Of a stretch of DNA of 64,000 bases, positions 53,582 through 62,612 are shown one piece after another. The stretch covers positions 5,704,001-5,768,000 of the forward strand of contig NZ_CP065053.1 of NCBI RefSeq assembly GCF_015689335.1, written 5' to 3'. Source of the stretch: Massilia antarctica (GTDB lineage Bacteria > Pseudomonadota > Gammaproteobacteria > Burkholderiales > Burkholderiaceae_D). The translations under genes and the position numbers were made by a program. Every line of letters starts with the position of its first letter. Positions within the stretch are counted from its first letter, which is position 1. The notes beneath the pieces are model-generated. The model did no database searches and was not told where the DNA came from. It saw only the letters and a list, made by a program, of their open reading frames with translations.

Positions 53582-53615
53582 TTCGTATCGTTTACACTAC
53601 GCAAGGAGTATCACC

Positions 53616-53873
53616 ATGAGCAACGCTGTTTTCTCGACCGCTTCCATTGGCCTGTACCCGTTCGACGCGCGCGGCGTCGCCAAGCGCTTTCGCCATGCCG
53701 CCATTTTCGGCGCGCTGAGCGCACTGGAGCCCGGCGAGACCATGCGCTTTTATAACGACCACGATCCGCTGCCGCTGCTGGCGCAGATCGAGGCCCATTT
53801 CGGTCCGCGCGTGACAATCACCTACGTGGCGCGCGCGCCGGGCGAAATCATCATCGACTTCGGGATCGCCTGA
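53616..53873 (+). CDS. DUF2249 domain protein
   Basis: 85 residues with the DUF2249 pattern: LDARG-like YPFDARGVAKRFRHAAIFGALSAL, then PGETMRFYNDHDPLPLLAQIEAHFG. Such small TusA-like proteins recur in denitrification and NO-detoxification clusters; biochemical role unknown. AAGGAG precedes ATG 53616. Followed 15 bp later by the SirB-like gene. Confidence 0.9.
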   Translation: MSNAVFSTASIGLYPFDARGVAKRFRHAAIFGALSALEPGETMRFYNDHDPLPLLAQIEAHFGPRVTITYVARAPGEIIIDFGIA

Positions 53874-53888
53874 AGAAAAGGGATACGC

Positions 53889-54269
53889 ATGGAGTACCTG
53901 ACCGTCAAACACCTGCACATGAGCTGCGCGGCGCTCAGCATCGGCCTGTTCGCCCTGCGCGGCGTCTGGATGCTGCGCGGCTCGGCGCAACTGGCGCAGC
54001 GCTGGGTCAAGGTCGCGCCGCACCTGGTCGACACGGTGCTGCTGGCCAGCGCCCTGACCATGGTGGTGTGGAGCGGCCAGTACCCCTTCGTGCAGCCCTG
54101 GCTGGGCGCCAAGGTGGTGGCGCTGGTGGTGTACATCGTGCTTGGCGCGGTGGCGCTCAAGCCCGGGCGCCCCAAACGGGTGCGCGCCATCGCCTTCGGC
54201 GCGGCCCTGCTCACCGTTGCCTACATCGTCGCGGTCGCGCTCACGCGCAGGGTACTGATTGTTGTTTGA
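53889..54269 (+). CDS. SirB2-family membrane protein
   Basis: 126 residues with four hydrophobic helices and SirB family opening (EYLTVKHLHMSCAALSIGLFALRGVWML). The HLHM and RWVKVAPHLVDTVLLASALTM segments are typical. Function is not established; homologues occur near NO reductase and nitrite reductase genes. Next to DUF2249 on the same strand. Confidence 0.88.
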   Translation: MEYLTVKHLHMSCAALSIGLFALRGVWMLRGSAQLAQRWVKVAPHLVDTVLLASALTMVVWSGQYPFVQPWLGAKVVALVVYIVLGAVALKPGRPKRVRAIAFGAALLTVAYIVAVALTRRVLIVV

Positions 54270-54388
54270 GTGCCACAAGAGAATGCCCCAAACTGTAACC
54301 TACATCAAGGAATTTCTCGAACGCAAACCTTAGCATCTTGTTGACGTCCGCCTCCGCGGCGCCTAACAGAACAAGAAAAGGTTATATC

Positions 54389-55807
54389 ATGCGTCCACGT
54401 CCTCTCCGCCTCGCCGGCACCTGCCTGGCCACGGCTTCCGCCCTTCTCTCCCTGTGCTCCGCCCCCGTCTTTGCCGCGGAACCGGCATTGCCCGTCATCG
54501 TGCAGGAACTGCTCGCCCCACCCGCGCTGCCGCCACAAATCACGCGCAAGACCCCGGCGCGCGTGGTCGTCAACCTGACGGTCGAGGAAATCGAACGCGA
54601 AATCGCGCCGGGCACGCGCTACACCTTCTGGACCTTCGGCGGCACCGTTCCGGGCAAGATGATCCGGGTGCGCGAAGGCGACACCGTCGAACTGCACCTG
54701 CAAAACCTGGCCGGTAACAAGCTGCCCCACAATATCGACCTGCACGCGGTCACCGGCCCCGGTGGCGGCGCCGGGCAAACCCTGATCGCCCCGGGCAATG
54801 AAGCCAGCTTCACCTTCAAGGCGCTGGCCTCCGGCCTGTACGTCTACCACTGCGCCACCGCCCCGGTCGGGATGCACGTCGCCAACGGCATGTACGGCAT
54901 GATCCTGGTCGAACCCAAGGAAGGCATGGCCAAGGTCGACAAGGAATACTACGTGATGCAGGGCGACTTCTACACCACCGGCGCCTACCGCGCCCCCGGC
55001 CTGCAAGGCTTCGACCTGCAAAAAGCGATCGACGAGCGGCCGACCTATGTGCTGTTCAACGGCGCCGACGGCGCCCTCACCGGCCAGGGCGCGCTCACCG
55101 CCGCCGCCGGCGAGAAGGTGCGCATGTTCTTCGGCGTGGGCGGACCGAATACCGTGTCGAGCTTTCACATCATCGGCGCCATTTTCGACAAGGTGTACAC
55201 CGAAGGCGGCACCCATTTCCAGGAAAACGTCCAGACCACCCTGGTGCCGGCCGGCGGCTCGACCATCGTCGAATTCGTCCCGAAAGTACCGGGCAACCTG
55301 ACCCTGGTCGACCATTCGCTCACGCGCGCCTTCAACAAGGGCGCGGTCGGCCTGATGGCGGTGAGCGGCCCCGATCGGCCTGAGATCTACGGCAAAGGCA
55401 TCAAGACCGCCATGAACGCCAAGGCCGCCCCACCCGCAGCGCCCAAGACCGCAGCGGTACCCGCCGCCACCAATGCGCAGCGCCTGCGCGGCAAGGCTGT
55501 CTACGACGGCACCTGCGCCGCCTGCCACCTGCCCGACGGCAAAGGCGTTCCCGGCGTCTTCCCGCCACTGTTCAATTCCGACTTCTTCCAGCAGCGTCCT
55601 TACGAAATGGCGCACATCGTCCTGCACGGCCGCAGCGGGGAACTGGTCGTCAACGGCGAGCATTTCAACTCCGTCATGCCGGCGCAAGACCTCGACGACG
55701 ACGATGTCGCCGCCGTCATCAACTATGTGAGCACCGACATGAACGCCGGTAAACCCGTCATCACGCCGGCCCAGGTCAAGCAGATGCGCCAGGTCAAAGC
55801 CAATTGA
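54389..55807 (+). CDS. nirK: Copper nitrite reductase fused to a C-terminal cytochrome c
   Basis: 472 residues: signal peptide (1-30), two cupredoxin domains and a C-terminal class I cytochrome c. Type 1 copper ligands His114, Cys155, His163, Met168; type 2 ligands His119, His154, His309; catalytic Asp117 and His260. Haem motif CAACH at 376-380 with Met430 as the likely axial ligand. Reduces nitrite to NO in the periplasm; the tethered haem acts as a built-in electron entry. AAAAGG precedes ATG 54389. A half FNR site (ACATCAA) lies about 85 bp upstream. Followed by nirV and a SCO-type gene. Confidence 0.97.
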   Translation: MRPRPLRLAGTCLATASALLSLCSAPVFAAEPALPVIVQELLAPPALPPQITRKTPARVVVNLTVEEIEREIAPGTRYTFWTFGGTVPGKMIRVREGDTVELHLQNLAGNKLPHNIDLHAVTGPGGGAGQTLIAPGNEASFTFKALASGLYVYHCATAPVGMHVANGMYGMILVEPKEGMAKVDKEYYVMQGDFYTTGAYRAPGLQGFDLQKAIDERPTYVLFNGADGALTGQGALTAAAGEKVRMFFGVGGPNTVSSFHIIGAIFDKVYTEGGTHFQENVQTTLVPAGGSTIVEFVPKVPGNLTLVDHSLTRAFNKGAVGLMAVSGPDRPEIYGKGIKTAMNAKAAPPAAPKTAAVPAATNAQRLRGKAVYDGTCAACHLPDGKGVPGVFPPLFNSDFFQQRPYEMAHIVLHGRSGELVVNGEHFNSVMPAQDLDDDDVAAVINYVSTDMNAGKPVITPAQVKQMRQVKAN

Positions 55808-55814
55808 ACGCGCC

Positions 55815-56612
55815 ATGAAACGCCAATTGACCGCCCTGGCCTGCGCGGCGATGCTGTGCACGGCGGCCGCCGCCGGCGATTACGTCGCGCTGCCGGGCGC
55901 CATGTTGCGCTCGGTCATGCCGGCCGACGGCAAGGAAGCGCCGGCCAACGTGGCGCCGTTTTCGATGCGCACCGCCCCGGTCACCAACGCCGAGTTCCGT
56001 GCCTTCGTCCTCGCGCATCCGCAATGGCAGCGCGGCCAGGCGCCTGGCGTGCTTGTGTCGTCCACCTACCTGTCGGGCTGGCGCGGCGCGGCCGATCACG
56101 GCACCCTGGCGCCGGATTCGCCGGTGACCAACGTCAGCTGGCATGCGGCGACCGCCTTTTGCGCCAGCGAGGGTGCGCGCTTGCCGCGCTGGCACGAGTG
56201 GGAGTACGCCGCCGCGGCCGACGCCACCCACGCCGACGCGCGCGACGACCCGCAATGGCTGGAACACATCCTCAACTGGTACGCCCATCCGGCCAGCACG
56301 CCGCCCTCGCGCGTGCGCGGCGAAACGCCGAACTTCCACGGCCTGTACGACATGCACGGCCTGATATGGGAATGGGTCGAGGATTACAGTGCGCTGTTCG
56401 TCAGCGCCGACAGCCGCACCATGGACCCGCGCAAGGTGCTCGACTACTGCGGCGGCGCGGCCCTGTCGCTGGGCGACCGGCGCAACTACGCGGTGCTGAT
56501 GCGCATCGCGCTGCTGGCCGCGATGGAAGGCGCGCAGGACGGCGGCTATCTGGGCTTTCGCTGCGCGCGCGGCGCCGACAACGATCCACCTACACCGAAG
56601 GAATCACCATGA
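55815..56612 (+). CDS. nirV: NirV, formylglycine-generating-enzyme-like protein
   Basis: 265 residues with a signal peptide and the FGE-sulfatase/SUMF1 fold: PFSMRTAPVTNAEFRAFVLA, SPVTNVSWHAATAFCASEGARLPRWHEWEYAAAAD (shown in part by NVSWHAATAFCASEGARLP) and GLIWEWVEDY. It is the usual neighbour of nirK in denitrifiers; catalytic role unproven and the FGE cysteine pair is not clearly conserved. It starts 8 bp after nirK and overlaps the SCO gene by four bases. Confidence 0.93.
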   Translation: MKRQLTALACAAMLCTAAAAGDYVALPGAMLRSVMPADGKEAPANVAPFSMRTAPVTNAEFRAFVLAHPQWQRGQAPGVLVSSTYLSGWRGAADHGTLAPDSPVTNVSWHAATAFCASEGARLPRWHEWEYAAAADATHADARDDPQWLEHILNWYAHPASTPPSRVRGETPNFHGLYDMHGLIWEWVEDYSALFVSADSRTMDPRKVLDYCGGAALSLGDRRNYAVLMRIALLAAMEGAQDGGYLGFRCARGADNDPPTPKESP

Positions 56613-57199
56613 ACAGCTTCAGCCCCCTGCGCCGCGCACTGCTGCGCGCGGGCACCCTGGCCGCCATCGTCCTGGCGGCCCCCCTGGCGGGCGCCGACCC
56701 GCTGCCGGCCGACTCGCTCTACCGCCTGCCGGTGCCGCTCAAGGACAGCCAAGGCCGCCAGTTCGACTGGCGCGCCCTGGCCGGCCGTCCCCTGCTGGTG
56801 ACGATGTTTTACGGCGACTGCAACGCGGCCTGCCCGATCATCATCGAAAACCTGCGCCGCACGGTCGAGCTGATCAAGCCCGCGCCCGGCCGCCTGACGG
56901 TGCTCATGGTCAGCCTCGACCCGCTGTACGACACACAAGACTCCCTGGCCCGGCTGGCCAGTTCGCACAAGCTCGATCCCGCCATCTTCCGCCTGGCGGT
57001 GGCCGCCGGCGAAACCCAGACGCGCGCCATGGCCGGCGCGCTGCAGATCAAGTACCGCGCCGTGAGCAACGGCGAAATCAACCACACCACGCGCGTGTGC
57101 CTGCTCGACGCCAGCGGCAAACTGCTCGCGGCAAGCACACAACTGAGTCCCGTGCCCGATCCGGCCTTTGTCGCGCAGATCCGGCTGGCGCTTAAATAG
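56609..57199 (+). CDS. SCO1/SenC-type copper chaperone
   Basis: 196 residues with an N-terminal signal or anchor (about 8-28) and a thioredoxin-like SCO domain. Copper ligands are CNAAC (CxxxC motif in MFYGDCNAACPI) and His in NGEINHTTRV. It probably delivers copper to NirK; in other bacteria SCO proteins serve cytochrome oxidase CuA. Its start overlaps the nirV stop (ATGA), marking a nirK-nirV-sco operon. Confidence 0.93.
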   Translation: MNSFSPLRRALLRAGTLAAIVLAAPLAGADPLPADSLYRLPVPLKDSQGRQFDWRALAGRPLLVTMFYGDCNAACPIIIENLRRTVELIKPAPGRLTVLMVSLDPLYDTQDSLARLASSHKLDPAIFRLAVAAGETQTRAMAGALQIKYRAVSNGEINHTTRVCLLDASGKLLAASTQLSPVPDPAFVAQIRLALK

Positions 57200-57265
57200 G
57201 CAGCGCGGGCGGCGAAAACCAATCTGTATCAAGGATTTCGCGATCGCCGCAAAACGCCGTTGACC

Positions 57266-57312
57266 CCACTACATATAGTCAATAACCTCTCTGCATGCAC
57301 CACATCTTGTGT
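57266..57312. promoter_or_regulatory. Tandem NrdR-like boxes before nrdD
   Basis: CCACTACATATAGTCA (57266-57281, 12/16 to ACACTATATATAGTGT) and GCACCACATCTTGTGT (57297-57312, 11/16) start 31 bp apart, the usual three-turn spacing of NrdR box pairs. They end 14 bp before the nrdD ATG. An imperfect FNR-like half (CCAATCTGTATCAA) lies at 57219-57232. Confidence 0.55.
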
Positions 57313-57326
57313 TTCACGGAGAGTAA

Positions 57327-59342
57327 ATGACCATCCCACCGCTTCACTTCCCCACCCACATCCGCAAGCGTGACGGCGCCGTCAAGCCGTTTGACGCCAC
57401 CCGCATCGAATCGGCCATGCAGCGCGCCGCGCTGGCCAGCGGCGAGTTCGATACCGGCACCGCCCATCTGCTGACCTGGAACACGGTCCTGCCCGCGCTG
57501 GCCGCACTGGGCGCCGACACCCCCGGCGTCGAGCAAGTGCAGGACGCCGTGGAGGCAGCCCTGTTCGAGGCCGGCCACCGTGCGACCCTGCGCGCCTATG
57601 TGGTCTACCGCGAACAGCACCACAGCCTGCGGCGCGACCGCAAAAGCCTGATCGACGTCGAAGTGTCGATGAATGAATACCTGGAGCAGCGCGACTGGCG
57701 GGTCAACGCCAACGCCAACCAGGGCTACTCGCTGGGCGGGCTGATACTGAACGTGTCCGGCAAGGTGATCGCCAACTACTGGCTCGACCATGTCTATCCG
57801 CCCGCCGTGGGCGAGGCCCACCGCAACGCCGACCTGCACATCCACGACCTCGACATGCTGGCCGGGTACTGCGCCGGCTGGTCGCTGCGCACCCTGCTCA
57901 ATGAAGGCTTGAACGGCGTGCCGGGCAAGATCGAATCGTCGCCGCCCAAGCACATGTCGAGCGCGATCGGCCAGATCGTCAACTTCCTCGGCACCCTGCA
58001 AAACGAGTGGGCCGGGGCCCAGGCCTTCAGCTCCTTCGACACCTACATGGCGCCCTACGTGCGCGCCGACGCCTTGAGCTACGAGAGCGTCAAGCAGTAC
58101 ATCCAGGAGCTGATCTACAACCTGAACGTGCCCTCGCGCTGGGGCACCCAGACACCATTCACCAACCTGACGTTCGACTGGGTGTGTCCGGAAGACCTGC
58201 GCGAGCAGGTGCCGTTCATCGCCGGCGTCGAAATGCCGTTCACCTACGGCGATCTGCAGGTGGAAATGGACATGATCAACCGCGCCTACATCGAGATCAT
58301 GATGACCGGCGACGCCAAGGGGCGCGTGTTCACCTTCCCCATCCCGACCTACAACATCACCGAGGACTTCGCGTGGCACAGCCCCAACGCGGAGCTGCTG
58401 TTCGAGATGACGGCGCGCTACGGCCTGCCCTACTTCCAGAACTTCCTCAATTCGGAGCTGAAACCGAACATGATCCGTTCGATGTGCTGCCGCCTGCAGC
58501 TCGACCTGCGCGAACTGCTCAAGCGCGGCAACGGCCTGTTCGGATCGGCCGAGCAGACCGGGTCGCTGGGCGTGGTGACGATCAATTGCGCGCGCCTGGG
58601 CTACCTGCATGCGGATGACGAGGAAGGCCTGTTCGCGGCGCTCGACCGCCTGCTCGACCTGGGCCGCGACAGCCTGGAAATCAAGCGCAAGGTGATCCAG
58701 CGCCACATGGACAATGGCTTGTTCCCGTACACGAAGCGTTACCTGGGCACCCTGCGCAACCACTTCTCGACCCTGGGGGTGAACGGCGTCAATGAGATGA
58801 TCCGCAACTTCACCTGGGGCGAGCAGGATATCGCCAGCGAATGGGGCCACGCCTTCGCCCTGCGCCTGCTGGACCATGTGCGCGCGCGCATGCTGGAGTT
58901 CCAGGACCAGACCGGCCATATGTACAACCTGGAGGCGACGCCGGCCGAAGGCACTACCTACCGCTTCGCGCGCGAAGACCGCAAGCGCCATCCGGACATC
59001 CTGCAGGCCGGGACCGATGCCATGCCTTACTACACCAACTCCTCGCAACTGCCGGTCGGGTTTACGGACGACCCGTTCGAGGCGCTGGAACGGCAGGACC
59101 CGCTGCAGCGAAAATACACGGGCGGCACCGTGCTGCACCTGTACATGAGCGAGCCGCTGTCCACGGCCGACGCCTGCCGCCAGCTGGTAAGGCGCGCGCT
59201 GGGCCGCTTCGGCCTGCCGTACATCACCGTCACGCCCACGTTTTCGATCTGCCCCAAACACGGCTACCTCGGGGGCAGCCATCCATTTTGTCCCAAATGC
59301 GATCTCGATCTGATCGCGCGCAAGCAACGCGAAGTTGCGTAA
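57327..59342 (+). CDS. nrdD: Anaerobic ribonucleoside-triphosphate reductase, large chain without glycyl radical site
   Basis: 671 residues: N-terminal ATP-cone (IRKRDGAVKPFDATRIESAM) and the class III reductase barrel (NVSGKVIANYWLDHVYP, HIHDLDMLAGYCAGWSLR, RYGLPYFQNFLNS, MCCRLQLDL, SLGVVTINCARLGY). The C-terminal zinc region keeps Cys642, Cys655 and Cys658 (CPKHGYL and CPKC) and the chain stops 13 residues later. The glycyl radical segment expected next is missing from this chain and is encoded by the following small gene. SD GAG precedes ATG. Makes dNTPs from NTPs without oxygen. Confidence 0.93.
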   Translation: MTIPPLHFPTHIRKRDGAVKPFDATRIESAMQRAALASGEFDTGTAHLLTWNTVLPALAALGADTPGVEQVQDAVEAALFEAGHRATLRAYVVYREQHHSLRRDRKSLIDVEVSMNEYLEQRDWRVNANANQGYSLGGLILNVSGKVIANYWLDHVYPPAVGEAHRNADLHIHDLDMLAGYCAGWSLRTLLNEGLNGVPGKIESSPPKHMSSAIGQIVNFLGTLQNEWAGAQAFSSFDTYMAPYVRADALSYESVKQYIQELIYNLNVPSRWGTQTPFTNLTFDWVCPEDLREQVPFIAGVEMPFTYGDLQVEMDMINRAYIEIMMTGDAKGRVFTFPIPTYNITEDFAWHSPNAELLFEMTARYGLPYFQNFLNSELKPNMIRSMCCRLQLDLRELLKRGNGLFGSAEQTGSLGVVTINCARLGYLHADDEEGLFAALDRLLDLGRDSLEIKRKVIQRHMDNGLFPYTKRYLGTLRNHFSTLGVNGVNEMIRNFTWGEQDIASEWGHAFALRLLDHVRARMLEFQDQTGHMYNLEATPAEGTTYRFAREDRKRHPDILQAGTDAMPYYTNSSQLPVGFTDDPFEALERQDPLQRKYTGGTVLHLYMSEPLSTADACRQLVRRALGRFGLPYITVTPTFSICPKHGYLGGSHPFCPKCDLDLIARKQREVA

Positions 59343-59360
59343 CCACCCAAGGAGTCATTC

Positions 59361-59555
59361 ATGTCAGACCTCAGCCAAGCCGTATTTTTCGCACCCCACA
59401 CTGTTACCCTGACCGATGCCGAGCGCCAGCCGTGCGAAGTCTGGACCCGCGTGATGGGCTATCACCGCCCCGTGTCGTCCTTCAATACCGGCAAGAAGGG
59501 CGAGTTCCACGAGCGTACCTGGTTCACCGAGCGGGCCGTCGCGGCGCGCAGCTAA
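59361..59555 (+). CDS. Glycyl-radical fragment of NrdD encoded separately
   Basis: 64 residues. Contains CEVWTRVMGYHRPVSSFN and GKKGEFHERTWF, the C-terminal class III reductase glycyl-radical site (predicted Gly33 in RVMGY). It has its own AAGGAG seven bases before the ATG. It is in the same frame as nrdD, separated only by TAA and six codons, so a gene split or stop gain is plausible. To work, it must dock on the NrdD chain, much as the spare-part protein YfiD does for pyruvate formate-lyase. nrdG begins one base after its stop. Confidence 0.85.
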   Translation: MSDLSQAVFFAPHTVTLTDAERQPCEVWTRVMGYHRPVSSFNTGKKGEFHERTWFTERAVAARS

Positions 59556-59556
59556 A

Positions 59557-60255
59557 GTGGGCGCCGGCGCGCTGCGGGTGGGCGGCATCACCGCCTTTAC
59601 CGCAACCGATTTTCCCGGCAAGTTGGCGGCCGCGGTGTTCGTCCAGGGATGCCCGTGGCGCTGCGGCTACTGCCACAATCCGCACCTGCAGTCGCGCCAG
59701 CGCGGGCCGCTGTCGTGGGACTCGGTGATGGCGCTGCTGGAGCGCCGCGCCGGCCTGCTCGATGGCGTGGTGTTCAGCGGCGGCGAGCCGACCATGGACC
59801 CGGCGCTGCCGGACGCCATGGCGGCCGTGCGGCAGATGGGGCTCGCGGTCGGCCTGCATACGGCGTGCATCTACCCGCGCCAGTTGAAGGCGGTGTTGCC
59901 GTTGGTCGATTGGGTGGGGTTCGATATCAAGGCCCCGTTCCAGGATTACCAGCGCGTGACGGGGGTTTTCGACAGCGGCGAGCCGGCCCGCGCCTGCCTG
60001 GAGATGATCGTCGCCAGCGGCGTGGCGCACGAATGCCGCACCACCTTGCATCCGGCCTTGCTGTCCGAGGCCGACGTGGAAGCGCTGGCCGTGACCCTGG
60101 CCGATGCCGGCGTGCGCAATTACGCGCTCCAGACCTTCCGCGCGCAGGGCTGCGCGGATGTGGCCTTGAACGCGGCGGCCGCCGCGGTCATGGGCGCCGC
60201 GGCGCTCGAGCGCATTGCGGCGCGCTTCGAGAAATTTGTGCTGCGGCCAGCATAG
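59557..60255 (+). CDS. nrdG: Anaerobic ribonucleotide reductase activase
   Basis: 232 residues, radical SAM enzyme with cluster motif in QGCPWRCGYCHNPHLQ (CxxxCxxC) and SAM-binding GVVFSGGEPTMDP. It generates the glycyl radical on the NrdD system. Start is GTG 59557, one base after the fragment gene's stop, so the three genes are one operon and the activase would act on the separate 64-residue chain. Confidence 0.93.
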   Translation: MGAGALRVGGITAFTATDFPGKLAAAVFVQGCPWRCGYCHNPHLQSRQRGPLSWDSVMALLERRAGLLDGVVFSGGEPTMDPALPDAMAAVRQMGLAVGLHTACIYPRQLKAVLPLVDWVGFDIKAPFQDYQRVTGVFDSGEPARACLEMIVASGVAHECRTTLHPALLSEADVEALAVTLADAGVRNYALQTFRAQGCADVALNAAAAAVMGAAALERIAARFEKFVLRPA

Positions 60256-60330
60256 AACTGCGGTTGCCGGCTCTCCAGAAACGAGCTTTTGCCGCCAAGT
60301 TAAGCAGCTTTGCGACAACAGACCTCGACA

Positions 60331-60367
60331 CCGTCATTCCCGCCGGCGCGGAAAAGACGGAGCTTAA
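60331..60367 (+). repeat. Interspersed repeat copy C, ends only
   Basis: CGTCATTCCCGC is followed at once by GCGCGGAAAAGACGGAGC and TTAAG. These match the two outer arms of copy A (50481-50590; the second as complement) without the internal 60 bp. It is a short form of the same element, downstream of nrdG. Confidence 0.55.
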
Positions 60368-60524
60368 GAGCGCGTAACAGAACCGTTCGACATAGAGCCA
60401 ACAGATGAGCGAGCAGGCAAGCGAAAGGAACGCCTGATGGATGTCTGCTCGTCGCTCATGCAGCGGCCTCGCATCACTACTGGGCAGATGCTTGAGCCAA
60501 GCCGCGTTTTTCCCTGCGCATCGA

Positions 60525-61541
60525 TTACTGCTCGATCAGCTCGACACGGCGGTTCTTTTCGCGTCCGGCATCGCTTGCGTTCGAGGCGACCGGCGCCAGA
60601 CTGGCAACCCCTTTTGCCGACAAGCGAGCGGGATCGATCTTGTGGTGTTTGACCAACGCCGCGACGATGGCTTCGGCACGTTTTTGCGACAGGGTGAGAT
60701 TGGCAGCGAGCACGCCCTGACTGTCGGTGTGCCCGACGATATACACTTTCACCGCTTTTTGCTGCGTCAGGAACTTGGCCATTTCATCGAGTTGCGGCGT
60801 CGATTGCGGCTTGATCTCGGCTTTGCCTGTATCAAAGAAAATGCCGTACAGCGCAATCTTGCCTTCCGCCGCCAGACCGGTTTTCAAGGTCTCGGCATTG
60901 ACCGAGACATTGCCGGTCTGCATAGGTATCGACTCGATCACCTGCAGGAAATACACCGCCCCTGCACCCTTGGGTACTTCGCTACTGCTTGGCGCTTTGA
61001 CCGTCAATACGGCAGTGACGTCCCCTTCCGGGCGGCTAAGGCGCCCCACCAGATACAGCGGGGGATAATTGCCACTATTGTCCATCGCACTGGTGGCGTT
61101 ATAGCCGCCGGCGAAGGCGCCGGTTTTCCCGGTCCACAAGGATGCATATTCCTCGAAGCCCTGCTTCTGGCAAACCGGCGCGTCCTCGCACGCAACAATG
61201 ATCTTGAAGCGGCTCTTTTCCAGCGCCAGCTTGTAGTTGCGAAACACTTCCAGCGGGCTGCGCTCTTTTGGCGCGTAATAGCTGTAATTGAAAACCTTCC
61301 CTTCGACGGGCTCTTTTTTAGTCGATGAAACCGGTACTTCGGCGTGTTCAAAATTCATGACGCCATAATTTTGAATCATCGAGCCCTGAAAGCGGCTCAC
61401 TAGCGGATGGTCCTTGCCCCCCGCCTTGTCGGCCCACACAAAAGGCGATGCTTCGGCCAGGGAACACAGACCGAGCAAAAGGGAAAAGCTGGCCAAGCTG
61501 GCCAAGCGTAGGGGGCGTGGTAAAGCAGTGTAATTTTTCAT
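60525..61541 (-). CDS. OmpA-family outer membrane protein
   Basis: 338 residues with signal peptide (about 10-31, cleaved near SLAEASPF), an N-terminal DUF4892-like domain (GSMIQNYGVMNFEHAEVP...EVFRNYKLALEKSRFKI) and a C-terminal OmpA peptidoglycan-binding domain (IFFDTGKAEIKPQSTPQLDE, VYIVGHTDSQG, LSQKRAEAIVAAL, GREKNRRVEL). ATG 61541; a longer frame lacks support. Monocistronic, convergent with the nrd operon. Likely anchors the envelope to the cell wall. Confidence 0.93.
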   Translation of the reverse strand: MKNYTALPRPLRLASLASFSLLLGLCSLAEASPFVWADKAGGKDHPLVSRFQGSMIQNYGVMNFEHAEVPVSSTKKEPVEGKVFNYSYYAPKERSPLEVFRNYKLALEKSRFKIIVACEDAPVCQKQGFEEYASLWTGKTGAFAGGYNATSAMDNSGNYPPLYLVGRLSRPEGDVTAVLTVKAPSSSEVPKGAGAVYFLQVIESIPMQTGNVSVNAETLKTGLAAEGKIALYGIFFDTGKAEIKPQSTPQLDEMAKFLTQQKAVKVYIVGHTDSQGVLAANLTLSQKRAEAIVAALVKHHKIDPARLSAKGVASLAPVASNASDAGREKNRRVELIEQ

Positions 61542-61702
61542 GTTTTGGAAAAAATAAATGAAGGTGTGAAAATTGCGCGGAACGCGGCTGCAAGATGCCC
61601 CCCGTTCCACGACCGCCCATCATGGCCCCGATCAGGTTGCTCGCGCTGTTGCCATTGCCGCGTCCAAGATTGTAATGTTTTCTTGCGACCTATTCGTTCC
61701 GA

Positions 61703-61852
61703 TGGCCGCCACGCAATGGCGTTACGGCGCCCTACCCTGCTCAGATGCACTAGCGACGCCGGACGCTGTTCGACACGCTGCAAAGCGTCTTGGAAATAAT
61801 CGAACGGATTGATGTCGTGCAGCCGACAGGTCAGCTTCTGGCCGATCAGTGC
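61703..61852 (-). pseudogene. IS66-type transposase C-terminal remnant
   Basis: Minus-strand sequence reads SALIGQKLTCRLHDINPFDY then FQDALQRVEQRPASLVHLSR. That is the C-terminal signature of IS66 TnpC proteins (cRLHgInPydYl.DvLqRv..HPa). No start, no upstream domain and no clear ends remain, so it is a scar of an old insertion. The rest of 61542-62120 shows nothing coding. Confidence 0.6.
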
Positions 61853-62120
61853 TGATTGTACTCGACGGCACGCCGGCGCCGGCCGACATGGTGCTGCCGA
61901 GTCCGACGTCAGAACTCGCCGAGAGCTAACACCTGTTGCCACAACGCGAACGGCGCTACGCCCGCGTCCCCTGACTCTTGCGCGTCATTACACTCAATAA
62001 CGATCTAATCTCTTGACGCGGACTTGGCAATATCGATGGCCAGAAACGGAACATGCACTTGTTTTGCAACGCGGGGGACAACAGCCAGTCCGGCCTCGAT
62101 ATCGGTACGACCATAAGGCG

Positions 62121-62391
62121 CTACCAGTGTTCTAGTTCGCTGGCCAGCGCATGCCGCTCCGGTGTGTTCACCAGACGCAACCCGCGCCCCAGATAGTCGT
62201 CGCAGGTTTCCTGATAGTCGGGGATTGGCCCCACCCGCAGAATGCAAGACTCCTCGCCATCGATGCGGTAAGGATGGTCGCACGCCAAATAGAATTCGAA
62301 GTCGTAGGCCGCGCCGCCGAACGTTTCGCTGAAAACGATGAAACGGCCTTGAACGCGTGCAATGTTTATTGTTAATCCGAGACAAAAACCA
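62121..62391 (-). pseudogene. Protein-like fragment without a start codon
   Basis: Between a TAG at 62121-62123 and an upstream in-frame stop, one minus-strand frame encodes convincing sequence (INIARVQGRFIVFSETFGGA, AYDFEFYLACDHPYRIDGEE, VGPIPDYQETCDDYLGRGL). It has no ATG, GTG or TTG before it at a sensible place. It was missed by a start-requiring search. Probably a truncated gene in the degraded stretch. Family not recognised. Confidence 0.45.
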
Positions 62392-62612
62392 GCGCTGCAT
62401 GCAAGTAGTTTTTTACAGCACGCTCAACGTATTAAATTTACGGCTGCAAAAATGTAAGTGGAAAACGGCACCGTGTTTCACGCTATGTGTCGCCGAATTT
62501 GCTAACCATTCAATGTCGGCTCTTGGCCGATTGTACGCGGTCACGGCACCGGCACGCGCCTGCAAAGCTGCCCGTCTATGTAATTTGGAAATCAAGTATC
62601 AACCGTGGCGAT

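Noticed and set aside
54296..54309. FNR box upstream of nirK
   Set aside because: Only the right half ACATCAA is good; the left half does not match TTGAT at four-base spacing, so I do not list it as a site.
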